NCBI RefSeq assembly: GCF_046569695.1
Contig: NZ_JBKHUI010000002.1
Coordinates: 1-64,000 of the forward strand
DNA from: Kluyvera sp046569695
Lineage (GTDB): Bacteria; Pseudomonadota; Gammaproteobacteria; Enterobacterales; Enterobacteriaceae
DNA: 64,000 nt
Direction of reading: 5' to 3'
Every line of letters starts with the position of its first letter. The first letter of the stretch is position 1. Of this stretch, positions 7,805 to 16,230 are shown one piece after another. Under the pieces are notes generated by a model, which was given only the letters and a program-made list of their open reading frames with translations, ran no database searches and had not been told where the DNA came from. The translations under genes were made by a program, and so were the position numbers.

Positions 7805-8812
7805 ATGTCGTTTTCCACCCCGGTGCTGCGCGCCCTTGCGCTGCCTGGATTGTTGATACTGCTGTTTCTCGCCGCCACGCTCAGTTTATTGATTGGTGCT
7901 AAGCCGCTCCCGGTTCACGTCGTTATCGACGCGCTTAGTGGCACCTGCCAGGGCGCCGACTGCACCATCGTGCTTGATGCCCGACTGCCGCGAACGCTGG
8001 CCGGTCTGCTGGCCGGTGGCGCGCTGGGGCTTGCCGGGGCGCTGATGCAAACCCTCACCCGCAACCCGCTTGCCGATCCCGGCATTCTTGGCGTTAACGC
8101 CGGCGCTAGCTTTGCCATCGTGTTAGGGGCAGCGCTGCTCGGCATTACTTCGCCGCAGGAACAGCTGGCGATGGCCTTTTGCGGCGCCTTGGTGGCCTCA
8201 TTAATCGTCGCCTTTACCGGCAGCCAGGGCGGCGGCCAGCTTAGCCCGGTGCGCTTAACGCTGGCAGGCGTGGCGCTCGCCGCCGTGCTGGAAGGTTTCT
8301 CCAGCGGCATCGCCCTGCTCAATCAGGATGTCTACGATCAGCTGCGCTTCTGGCAGGCCGGTTCATTGGATATTCGCACCCTGCAACCCCTGAAAACGGT
8401 GCTGATCCCGGTGCTGATTGCCGGTGCCGTCGCGCTGATGATGAGCCGCTCGCTTAACAGCCTGAGCCTGGGTGCCGACACCGCTACCGCGCTCGGCAGC
8501 AAAGTGGCACGCACGCAAATTATGGGGCTGCTGGTGATCACCATTCTGTGCGCCAGCGCGACCTCGGTGGTAGGCCCGATTGCCTTTATCGGCCTGATGA
8601 TGCCGCACATTGCCCGCTGGCTGGTGGGTTCAGATCACCGCTGGTCGCTGCCGGTTACACTGCTCGCCACGCCGTCGCTGCTGCTGTTTGCCGATATTAT
8701 TGGTCGCCTGCTGGTGCCAGGCGAACTGCGGGTCTCGGTGGTCAGCGCCTTTATCGGCGCGCCGGTGCTGATTTTCCTCGTCCGCCGTAAATCGAACGGA
8801 GGTGGCCGATGA
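7805..8812 (+). CDS. fepD: Ferric enterobactin ABC permease FepD
   Basis: A 335-residue FecCD-family permease with about nine or ten membrane helices. The family motif GALMQTLTRNPLADPGILGVNAGA and the coupling region GPIAFIGLMMPHIAR are intact. With FepG it forms the inner-membrane channel for ferric enterobactin, driven by FepC. The ATG at 7805 follows GGGATG closely. Its TGA overlaps the fepG ATG by four bases. Confidence 0.96.
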   Translation: MSFSTPVLRALALPGLLILLFLAATLSLLIGAKPLPVHVVIDALSGTCQGADCTIVLDARLPRTLAGLLAGGALGLAGALMQTLTRNPLADPGILGVNAGASFAIVLGAALLGITSPQEQLAMAFCGALVASLIVAFTGSQGGGQLSPVRLTLAGVALAAVLEGFSSGIALLNQDVYDQLRFWQAGSLDIRTLQPLKTVLIPVLIAGAVALMMSRSLNSLSLGADTATALGSKVARTQIMGLLVITILCASATSVVGPIAFIGLMMPHIARWLVGSDHRWSLPVTLLATPSLLLFADIIGRLLVPGELRVSVVSAFIGAPVLIFLVRRKSNGGGR

Positions 8813-9801
8813 ACGCCCCTTCTCGTCGTCTGGTCGCCAGCTGTCTTCTGCTGGTCGCCGCATGCCTGCTGCTCACGCTGCTGAGCCTGCGCAGCGGTGC
8901 GGTTACGCTGGAATTTTCCCAAATCTTCGCCGCGCTGTTCGGCGACGCGCCGCGCGCCATCACCCTGGTCGTGACCGAGTGGCGTCTGCCGCGCGTGTTG
9001 ATGGCGTTATTGATTGGCGCCGCGCTCGGCGTCAGCGGCGCGATTTTCCAGTCGCTGATGCGCAACCCACTGGGCAGCCCGGATGTGATGGGCTTTAACA
9101 CCGGGGCGTGGAGCGGCGTATTGGTGGCTTTGGTCTTCTTCGGCCAGAACCTCACCACCATCACCCTCGCCGCCATGGCAGGCGGCATCGCCACCTCGCT
9201 TATCGTCTGGGCGCTGGCGTGGCGCGACGGTATTGAAACCTTCCGGCTGATTATTATCGGCATCGGCATCCGCGCGATGCTGATGGCTTTCAACACCTGG
9301 CTACTGCTGCGCGCATCGCTGGAGACCGCCGTCTCCGCCGGGCTGTGGTTTGCCGGTTCGCTTAACGGCCTGACGTGGGCCAAAATCTGGCCCGCCGCAC
9401 CGATGATGGTCATCGCCCTCGCCTGCTCAGCGCTGTTGGTACGCCGTCTGCGCCTGTTAGAAATGGGCGATGACAGCGCCTGTGCGCTGGGGGTTCGCGT
9501 CGAGTGGTCTCGTCTGCTGCTGATGCTGGTCGCCGTGGTGTTGACCGCCACCGCCACCGCGCTGGCCGGGCCAATTTCCTTTATTGCGCTGGTCGCCCCG
9601 CACATCGCCCGCCGCCTCTGCGGCACCGCGCGCTGGGGTCTTACCCAGGCGGCGCTCTGCGGCGCGCTGCTGCTGGCCGCCGCCGATTACTGCGCCCAGC
9701 AGCTGTTCTTGCCTTACCAGCTTCAGGTGGGCGTGGTCACCGTTAGCCTTGGCGGTATCTACCTCATCGTGCTGCTTATTCAGGAGTCTCGTAAAAAATG
9801 A
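8809..9801 (+). CDS. fepG: Ferric enterobactin ABC permease FepG
   Basis: A 330-residue FecCD-family permease, partner of FepD. The family block SGAIFQSLMRNPLGSPDVMG and the cytoplasmic loop GPISFIALVAPHIARRL that contacts FepC are both present. The start overlaps the fepD stop (ATGA), with GGAGGTGG as ribosome site, and its own TGA overlaps the fepC ATG, so the three genes are translationally coupled. Confidence 0.96.
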   Translation: MNAPSRRLVASCLLLVAACLLLTLLSLRSGAVTLEFSQIFAALFGDAPRAITLVVTEWRLPRVLMALLIGAALGVSGAIFQSLMRNPLGSPDVMGFNTGAWSGVLVALVFFGQNLTTITLAAMAGGIATSLIVWALAWRDGIETFRLIIIGIGIRAMLMAFNTWLLLRASLETAVSAGLWFAGSLNGLTWAKIWPAAPMMVIALACSALLVRRLRLLEMGDDSACALGVRVEWSRLLLMLVAVVLTATATALAGPISFIALVAPHIARRLCGTARWGLTQAALCGALLLAAADYCAQQLFLPYQLQVGVVTVSLGGIYLIVLLIQESRKK

Positions 9802-10592
9802 CCGACACCGTCGCTCGCCTGCGCGGCGAGGGGTTAACCCTTGCCTACGGTAAAAAGACCATCGCCGAGTCGCTGAACGTCACCATTCCTGACGGTCATT
9901 TCACCGCCATTATCGGCCCCAACGGCTGCGGAAAATCAACGCTGCTGCGCACGCTCAGCCGCCTGATGACGCCGGTTCACGGCCATGTCTATCTCGACGG
10001 TGAAGAGATCCAGCGCTACGCCAGCAAAGAAGTAGCGCGTCGCGTCGGCCTGCTGGCGCAAAACGCCACCACGCCGGGCGATATTTCGGTACAGGAGCTG
10101 GTTGCGCGTGGCCGCTATCCGCATCAGCCGCTGTTTACCCGCTGGCGGCAGGAAGATGAGGACGCGGTGCAGCGTGCAATGAAGGCCACCGGCATTATTA
10201 ATCTGGCAGGTCAGAGCGTGGATACCCTCTCCGGCGGCCAACGTCAGCGCGCGTGGATAGCCATGGTGCTGGCGCAGGATACGTCGATTATGCTGCTTGA
10301 CGAGCCAACGACCTGGCTTGATATCAGCCATCAGATTGACCTGCTGGAGTTATTAAGCGAACTGAACCGCGAGCGCGGCTATACGCTGGCGGCGGTGTTG
10401 CACGATTTAAACCAGGCGTGCCGCTACGCGACGCACCTGATTGCACTCCGTGATGGAAAAATTGTGGCGGAAGGCGCGCCGAAAGAGATAGTCACTCCGG
10501 CGCTGATTGAGGCGATTTACGGCCTGCGCTGCATGATTATTGATGACCCAGTGGCAAATACGCCGCTGGTGGTGCCACTCGGGCGGCGATAG
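9798..10592 (+). CDS. fepC: Ferric enterobactin ABC ATPase FepC
   Basis: A 264-residue ABC ATPase (E. coli FepC has 271). Walker A GPNGCGKST (about 39-47), the signature LSGGQRQRAWIA and Walker B IMLLDEPTTWLD are intact. It powers ferric-enterobactin import through FepDG. It is last in fepDGC; in E. coli fepE lies next to it, but here it is followed only by a C-rich palindromic repeat and the 3' end of entF. Confidence 0.96.
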   Translation: MTDTVARLRGEGLTLAYGKKTIAESLNVTIPDGHFTAIIGPNGCGKSTLLRTLSRLMTPVHGHVYLDGEEIQRYASKEVARRVGLLAQNATTPGDISVQELVARGRYPHQPLFTRWRQEDEDAVQRAMKATGIINLAGQSVDTLSGGQRQRAWIAMVLAQDTSIMLLDEPTTWLDISHQIDLLELLSELNRERGYTLAAVLHDLNQACRYATHLIALRDGKIVAEGAPKEIVTPALIEAIYGLRCMIIDDPVANTPLVVPLGRR

Positions 10593-10596
10593 TACT

Positions 10597-10684
10597 CCCT
10601 CTCCCTTCCAGGGAGAGGGCCGGGGTGAGGGTACATCGCGCATATTTCCCCTCACCCTAACCCTCGCCCCAAAGGGGCGAGGGG
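10597..10684. repeat. Pair of C-rich palindromic repeats between fepC and entF
   Basis: Two copies of a CCCTCACCCTAACCCTCNCCCC-type palindrome lie in opposite orientation (10597-10631 and 10648-10684), each able to form a strong stem such as CCTCGCCCC/GGGGCGAGG. A third copy is at 20948-20984. They fill the interval between two convergent genes and may act as bidirectional terminators. This is where fepE would be in E. coli. Confidence 0.75.
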
Positions 10685-10726
10685 ATCAAACCGGACGCGC
10701 TTTCCGGACGGAGAAAAATCGTACAC

Positions 10727-13700
10727 CTACCCCAATATCTCCCGCATCACCGGCCCAATCGCCTCAAATGCCGCAGGCGTAATGATGTCGACGTGTGCAC
10801 AATCCTGACTGTACACCTCCAGCTCACCCACCCACGGCCCCCAGGCCGCCTGCGGGTCCGCCTGGCGGGTTTTCTCAGCGACAAACAACGTCGCTTTGCC
10901 ATCAAACGTCGCGCTGTGCGCGGTGGTCAGCAGGCGCACGGCGTCGGCGTAGTTGCCTTCAATTGCGCTGAACAATTCACTGGAGCCTTGCCCCTGCTGG
11001 GCAGCGATAAACGCTTCACGCTCGCGGTCAATCTCTGCCAATACCGCCGGGTCGAGACCGTTAGCCTCTTTTTCCGCCCAGTTCTGCGTTTCCGGCGGCC
11101 AGGTATCCAGCAGGCCGAGGAACGCCACCGCTTCACCGCGCTGACGTAAACGCGCGGCAATACCCTGCGCCAGCGTACCGCCGAGCGAATAGCCGAGCAG
11201 GTAATACGGCCCGTGCGGCTGCTGGGCGAGCAAGGTTGCCAGATGATGCTCGCACACTTCGTCCAGCGTCGTGGCGGTCTGCATTGGCCCTTCCGGGCGC
11301 GGCGACTGAATGCCGGTAATCGACCAGCGCGGTGACAGATAGCGCGACAGTACGCTGAACTGCCAGGCAAAACCGGATGCTGGATGGAAGCAAAACAGCG
11401 TCGGGCCATCGCCGGTGCGCAGCGGCAGCAGCGGCTCATAGCCCAGACGCTGCGCCTGCTCGTCGTCGCTATTTTCCAACAGCGCGCTGAGCTGGCCGAC
11501 GGTCGATGACACCATCACCTGCCCCGGCGTCACCTTGCGCCCGGTTTGCTGGCTCAGCGTGGCGGCAAGCCGCATGGCGAGCAGCGAGTGGCCGCCAAGC
11601 GCGAAGAAATCGGCGTCGATATCCTGAATGTCGCAGCCGAGCAGTTGGCTGAACGCCGCGGCGACCTGCACTTCGGTTGCCGTTTGCGGCGCGCGGCCGC
11701 TGGTTTTCTGCGTCAGCGACGGCAGCGGCAGCGCTTTACGATCCAGCTTGCCGTTGGCGCTCAGCGGCAGTTCGCTCAGCTGTAACAGCACCACCGGCAC
11801 CATGTGCGGCGGTAGCTGTTCGCACAGGCGAGCCAGGAGCGCATCGGTATCTAGCGGTAGACCGGAAATCGACACCACATAGCCCACCAGCTGGCGGGCA
11901 TCGCCGCCGGTAGCTGCCGCCTGATTGATAACACAAGCATGCGTCACCGCCTGCTCCACGTCCGGCAGGCTCTGCATCACCCGGTCGATTTCGCCAAGCT
12001 CGATGCGCTGACCGCGGATTTTGAGCTGATCGTCGCTGCGGCCGAGATATTCCACCGCACCGTTATCCAGCCAGCGCGCCACGTCGCCGGTACGGTACAT
12101 CCGCTCGCCGGGGGCAAACGGGTCGGCAATAAAGCGGCTGGCGGTGAGATCCGGTCTGCCCAGATAGCCCTGCGCCAATTGAATGCCGGTGAGATAGAGA
12201 TCGCCCGCCACGCCAAACGGCACCGGGCGCATCATGGCGTCGAGGATACGCAGGCCGGTATTCCATACCGGGAAGCCAATCGGCACGCTGTTACCGGACA
12301 CCGCCGCCAGCGTTTCACCGTAGGCCGGGTACCAGCTCACGTCCACCGCCGCTTCCGTTGGCCCATATAGGTTGTGCAGCGGCACGTGGGTCAGCACTTC
12401 CCACTCGCGGCATAGCGCGGTCGGCAGCGCTTCACCGCTACAGAACACCCGCTGTAGCGAGCAGCAGCTATCCACCGTTTCCGGCGTCAGCGACGCCACA
12501 AAAGCCGCCAGCATCGACGGCACGAAATGGGTCGTGGTGACGCCGTAGTCGGCAAAGAAGCGCTGCATCGCCAGCGGGTCGCGGTGCGCTTCCGGCTCGG
12601 CCATCACCAGGCTTGCGCCGGTAATAAACGGCCACCAGAATTCCCATACCGAAACGTCAAAACTGCACGGGGTTTTCTGCGCCACCACGTCATCGGCGGT
12701 CAGCGGATAGTGATCCTGCATCCACAGCAGGCGGTTAACGATAGCCTCATGGCCGACCATCACCCCTTTAGGGCGGCCGGTTGAGCCTGAGGTAAAGATG
12801 ATATAGGCCGTCTGTTCCGGCGTCGCCAGCGCGAGCGGTTGGTCATCGCCCGCCGCCAGCGGCGCGTTCAGGCACAGGCTGTCGATATTCGGGAAGCGGT
12901 GCAACTGATCGGCGGCGGTGATCAGCAAGGTCGGGCGCGCGTCTTCCAGCATCATTTGCAGGCGGTCGTCCGGGTAGCCGGTATCGAGCGGCAGCCAGGC
13001 CGCACCGGCCTCAACAATGGCGTGCAGCGCCAGCGTCAGGAATACCGAACGCGGCAATGCGACGGCGACGCTATCACCGGGCTTCACCCCGCGTTCACGC
13101 AGGATGTTTGCCAGCGCGACCACCTGCTGGCGCATCTCGCGGTAGGTGAAGCGATAGTTCGCGTCCACCAGCGCTACGGCATCCGGCGTTTTCGCCGCCT
13201 GCTCAGCCACCAGCGAACTGAGCGTGGCGCGCGGCAGGGATTTTTCGGTAGCGTTAATTTGCGCCAGACGCTGATATTCGTCAGGCGAAAGCAGTTCTGC
13301 ATCGGCACACATCAGCGCTGGATTATCGGCGAACTGCTGTAAAAGTGCGGTTAAACGAGCGATATGCTGGTGCAACGTCGCTTCATCATAGCGCTGCTGG
13401 TTGGCTAGAATTTCCAGCGACAGGCCGCCCTCTTCATCGGGGAACAGCGCCAGCTCAAGATCGTTGACCGGCCCGGTGGCAAGCGTATGCGTTATTGCCT
13501 CAACGTCGGCGAAACCGAGACGATAATCAAACATCTTGACGTTAAATACCGGTCCGAACAGCGCTTCATCGCCTGCCGCTTTTCCGGCATCGCGCACAAT
13601 CTGCTCTGCATCATAGCGCTGATGGCGGCGCATCTTTTTCAGTTGCCCGGAGAGGCGAGTGGCTAGCTCCGGCAAGGTTTCCTGACCGTTTAGCGTCACC

Positions 13701-14590
13701 CCCAGCGGCAGCACGTTAAGCACCGGCCCGGTGGCCGTTAGCGCGGCCGATCCCATGCGGCGCATAAAGATAAACCCGGCGGCATAATCGCTGCGCCCGC
13801 AAAGACGACCCAGCCAGAGTGCCACCAGCGCCAGCGCCAGGTCCGCGGGCTGGCACTGCGGAGCGGAGACGGTCAGGCGGGTAAACGCCCGACGGTCGGC
13901 GGTGAGCTTCAGCCGCCAGATAGCGGTGCTTTGCGCGCGACCCGGCAGCGGCGCAGAGGAGAGCGAGGTCGGAGACGGCAAGGCTTTACGCTGCTCGGCC
14001 CAGAAGGTTTTATCGCGCTGGAACGCCTCGCTGTCACGGTAGCGTTGATACTCGTCCACTACTTCGGTAAACGGTGTGAACGCTGGTTCCGGCAGCGTAT
14101 CACCCGTGACCAGCGCCTGGTAAATCAGGCTTATCTGGCGCGTTATTGCCGGGAAGCTGAAGCCGTCTACCAGCAGATGATGGTAACGCTGATACCAGAA
14201 CCACTGGTTTTCGCCCACGCGGAAAAGCTGATGGCAATAGAGCGGGTTGCCGCTGTCAACGCGGCTATTTTGCGAGAGGTCACGCTGCATCAGGGCCAGC
14301 GCCGCCTGCTGTGGGTCAGACTCACCGCGCAGGTCGTGGCACGCCGGTTCGGCAATCGCCATGCTTTCATCCAGCCACTGCCAGACTTCGCCGTTCTCTT
14401 CGCTAAAGCGCATGCGCAGCGTGTCGGCCTGATTCAGACCCATCACGATAGCGCGCGCCAGCAGGCCGCCGTCAATCTTCCCGTTCAGCTCAACGTAGTG
14501 CGCCACGCTCCAGGCGTTAGGTAATGTCGACAGCGCTTCCGCCATCCAGATCCCCGGTTGAGCGGCAATCAGCGGTAAACGCGGGCTCAT
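10727..14590 (-). CDS. entF: Enterobactin synthase component F (NRPS)
   Basis: A 1287-residue non-ribosomal peptide synthetase (E. coli 1293). The order is condensation domain (about 1-430, HHLLVDG at 137-143), adenylation domain for L-serine (about 455-960, with FTSGSTGRPKGVMVGH and GELYLTG-like and GRSDDQLKIRGQRIE blocks), peptidyl carrier (FFALGGHSLLAMR near 1000) and thioesterase (GYSLGGTLAQG). It joins dihydroxybenzoate to serine and cyclises three units to enterobactin. Its start overlaps the ybdZ stop by four bases, coupling it to its MbtH partner. Confidence 0.97.
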   Translation of the reverse strand: MSPRLPLIAAQPGIWMAEALSTLPNAWSVAHYVELNGKIDGGLLARAIVMGLNQADTLRMRFSEENGEVWQWLDESMAIAEPACHDLRGESDPQQAALALMQRDLSQNSRVDSGNPLYCHQLFRVGENQWFWYQRYHHLLVDGFSFPAITRQISLIYQALVTGDTLPEPAFTPFTEVVDEYQRYRDSEAFQRDKTFWAEQRKALPSPTSLSSAPLPGRAQSTAIWRLKLTADRRAFTRLTVSAPQCQPADLALALVALWLGRLCGRSDYAAGFIFMRRMGSAALTATGPVLNVLPLGVTLNGQETLPELATRLSGQLKKMRRHQRYDAEQIVRDAGKAAGDEALFGPVFNVKMFDYRLGFADVEAITHTLATGPVNDLELALFPDEEGGLSLEILANQQRYDEATLHQHIARLTALLQQFADNPALMCADAELLSPDEYQRLAQINATEKSLPRATLSSLVAEQAAKTPDAVALVDANYRFTYREMRQQVVALANILRERGVKPGDSVAVALPRSVFLTLALHAIVEAGAAWLPLDTGYPDDRLQMMLEDARPTLLITAADQLHRFPNIDSLCLNAPLAAGDDQPLALATPEQTAYIIFTSGSTGRPKGVMVGHEAIVNRLLWMQDHYPLTADDVVAQKTPCSFDVSVWEFWWPFITGASLVMAEPEAHRDPLAMQRFFADYGVTTTHFVPSMLAAFVASLTPETVDSCCSLQRVFCSGEALPTALCREWEVLTHVPLHNLYGPTEAAVDVSWYPAYGETLAAVSGNSVPIGFPVWNTGLRILDAMMRPVPFGVAGDLYLTGIQLAQGYLGRPDLTASRFIADPFAPGERMYRTGDVARWLDNGAVEYLGRSDDQLKIRGQRIELGEIDRVMQSLPDVEQAVTHACVINQAAATGGDARQLVGYVVSISGLPLDTDALLARLCEQLPPHMVPVVLLQLSELPLSANGKLDRKALPLPSLTQKTSGRAPQTATEVQVAAAFSQLLGCDIQDIDADFFALGGHSLLAMRLAATLSQQTGRKVTPGQVMVSSTVGQLSALLENSDDEQAQRLGYEPLLPLRTGDGPTLFCFHPASGFAWQFSVLSRYLSPRWSITGIQSPRPEGPMQTATTLDEVCEHHLATLLAQQPHGPYYLLGYSLGGTLAQGIAARLRQRGEAVAFLGLLDTWPPETQNWAEKEANGLDPAVLAEIDREREAFIAAQQGQGSSELFSAIEGNYADAVRLLTTAHSATFDGKATLFVAEKTRQADPQAAWGPWVGELEVYSQDCAHVDIITPAAFEAIGPVMREILG

Positions 14591-14805
14591 GAGCGGCCTC
14601 CAGCGGCGGAGAAATGGTCAGGATAAAGCGTCGTCCAGTTATGGGTGAGCCAGGCGTTGCATGCCTCAAGTGGCTGCGGCTCGCAGACCACCGTCCAGCC
14701 TTCCGGCACTGAACACTGCTGGGGCCAGAGGCTGAACTGCCGTTGAGGATTTTGCAGAAGGTAAAACTGCCCTTGCGCCACGTCGAAGGGGTTACTGACT
14801 TGCAT
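14587..14805 (-). CDS. ybdZ: MbtH-like protein YbdZ
   Basis: A 72-residue MbtH-family protein with the characteristic NPFD near the start, QCSVPEGW and the later W-L-x-x-NW-T-x-x-P pattern. MbtH proteins bind the adenylation domain of NRPSs and aid their folding and activity; here the partner is EntF, whose gene overlaps by four bases. The ATG at 14805 has CAGGAG upstream. The short gap to fes (15 bases) shows fes-ybdZ-entF is one transcript. Confidence 0.95.
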   Translation of the reverse strand: MQVSNPFDVAQGQFYLLQNPQRQFSLWPQQCSVPEGWTVVCEPQPLEACNAWLTHNWTTLYPDHFSAAGGRS

Positions 14806-14820
14806 ACCAAACTCCTGTCG

Positions 14821-16038
14821 TTAATCGCGCGTTGCCGCCTGGGGGTTCCAGAGCGTTATCAGCCCGGCGGTCAGCCCGCCGCGCCAGCAAAGCGCATCAT
14901 GTCCGCCATCAACCTGATGCCAGAAAATCGGCTGCTGTGTGCGCTGTAACTGCGCCAAAAGCGCCTGGTTGGCGCGAAAAATAATCGGTTCACGGATGCC
15001 CGCTTCCAGCACAATCCGCAGCCCCTGCGGGTTCAACTCACCGCTTTCAAGCTGCTGTATAACTTCTCCGGTCTGCTGCCCGCCGCGATGCGGCCACCAG
15101 TACGAGCCCGACTGGCTAAGCACGCAGCCAAAGCGTTCCGGCCAATGCAGCCCGGCGTAAAGCGCAGAGAGACCGCCGAAGCTTTGCCCGGCAACGATCG
15201 TCCGGTCAGCGCGGTTGCTGAACGGCGCTATTGTCTGTACCTGCGGCAGCAATTCCTGCTGCACCGCCAGCCAGAAATCCGCATTGCAGGGCAGTTCGAC
15301 GCTGCGGAGCGCGTTATCAATCACGTCAATCAGCAGATAGACCGCGGCGGGCAGTTTTTTGGCTTCGGTGAGCGAGGTTAACGCGGGCCATACCGGCATG
15401 CTTTCGGCCCAGAACTGGCCGTCGAGCAGCACCGCCAGCGGTCTCTCGGTTTCGTTGACGTCGCCGGTGGTAAAAATCCACACCCGACGCTGGTTACCCA
15501 GCCGTTCGCTTTGCCAGGTGATGCACTGCGGTTCGGGCCAGATTGTCGCAGGTGCAGACCAGCCGGGCTGTTCCGGGGCCTGCGGCATTTCCAGCGCGGA
15601 AACCGCATGGCCGCGCCCGCCCTTCCAGCTTTGTGGATTCAGCGGGTCAGAGATGGCCTGCGGCAACAGCTTGCGCCAGCCTTCGCGCAGCTTCTGACGA
15701 TCGGGCTCGGCGGCGGTAAAAATGTCAGGGGAGAAATCATCGTCGCGCTCGCTGGGAGCAAAGCAGTAGCTGCCGCGCCAGGTGGATGGCAGCGTGGTTG
15801 TCCAGCGCCAGACGTCGGTATCGGGAACACGTTCAAGAGTCTGCGGGGCAGAGTTGTGGTGGTGATCGGTGACGCCGGTAATGTAAATCCATACCCGGCG
15901 AATAGGCGATGTAAGCGGGCCTCCAGCAGGGTCGCGCCACCAGAACGTGACACGATAATTATCATCAACCCGTTCATATTGTGGGCCTTTTATGGTTTCC
16001 CACCACGCATCACTTCCTGTTGCTAACTTTTCCACCAC
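14821..16038 (-). CDS. fes: Enterochelin esterase Fes
   Basis: A 405-residue cytoplasmic esterase that hydrolyses ferric enterobactin to release iron. An N-terminal domain (RVTFWWRDPAGG, VWIYITGVTDHHHNS) precedes an alpha/beta hydrolase domain with the nucleophile motif AGQSFGGLSALY and a late catalytic His in DGGHDALCW. The start is a tandem GTGGTG at 16038; an ATG 11 bases earlier is out of frame. The first residues align with E. coli Fes. First gene of fes-ybdZ-entF. Confidence 0.95.
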   Translation of the reverse strand: MVEKLATGSDAWWETIKGPQYERVDDNYRVTFWWRDPAGGPLTSPIRRVWIYITGVTDHHHNSAPQTLERVPDTDVWRWTTTLPSTWRGSYCFAPSERDDDFSPDIFTAAEPDRQKLREGWRKLLPQAISDPLNPQSWKGGRGHAVSALEMPQAPEQPGWSAPATIWPEPQCITWQSERLGNQRRVWIFTTGDVNETERPLAVLLDGQFWAESMPVWPALTSLTEAKKLPAAVYLLIDVIDNALRSVELPCNADFWLAVQQELLPQVQTIAPFSNRADRTIVAGQSFGGLSALYAGLHWPERFGCVLSQSGSYWWPHRGGQQTGEVIQQLESGELNPQGLRIVLEAGIREPIIFRANQALLAQLQRTQQPIFWHQVDGGHDALCWRGGLTAGLITLWNPQAATRD

Positions 16039-16088
16039 GTTAACCCCATGTTTCTTGTGGAATTTATTTTTACATCTTAAAATTTATT

Positions 16089-16119
16089 GATAATATTATT
16101 GATAACTATTTGCATTTGC
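16089..16119. promoter_or_regulatory. Overlapping Fur boxes of the fes/fepA divergent promoter
   Basis: Five consecutive Fur-type hexamers (GATAAT, ATTATT, GATAAC, TATTTG, CATTTG) run from 16089 to 16118 in the 192-base gap between fes and fepA. Such runs of NATWAT-like hexamers are how overlapping Fur dimers bind. The E. coli fepA-fes promoter is Fur-controlled in the same way. Confidence 0.8.
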
Positions 16120-16230
16120 AATAGCGTATTGCCGCGCACTTTCACATGCTTCTGGCATACAACCTTGCCGCGTCTCCCCTTTTGGGAATGGATCACGACG
16201 GGACGTTGGCGACGAAAAGCAGGACACACA

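Noticed and set aside
16087..16230. Longer fepA starting at 16087
   Set aside because: The extra 48 codons run through the Fur sites and promoter; the ATG at 16231 gives a standard signal peptide.
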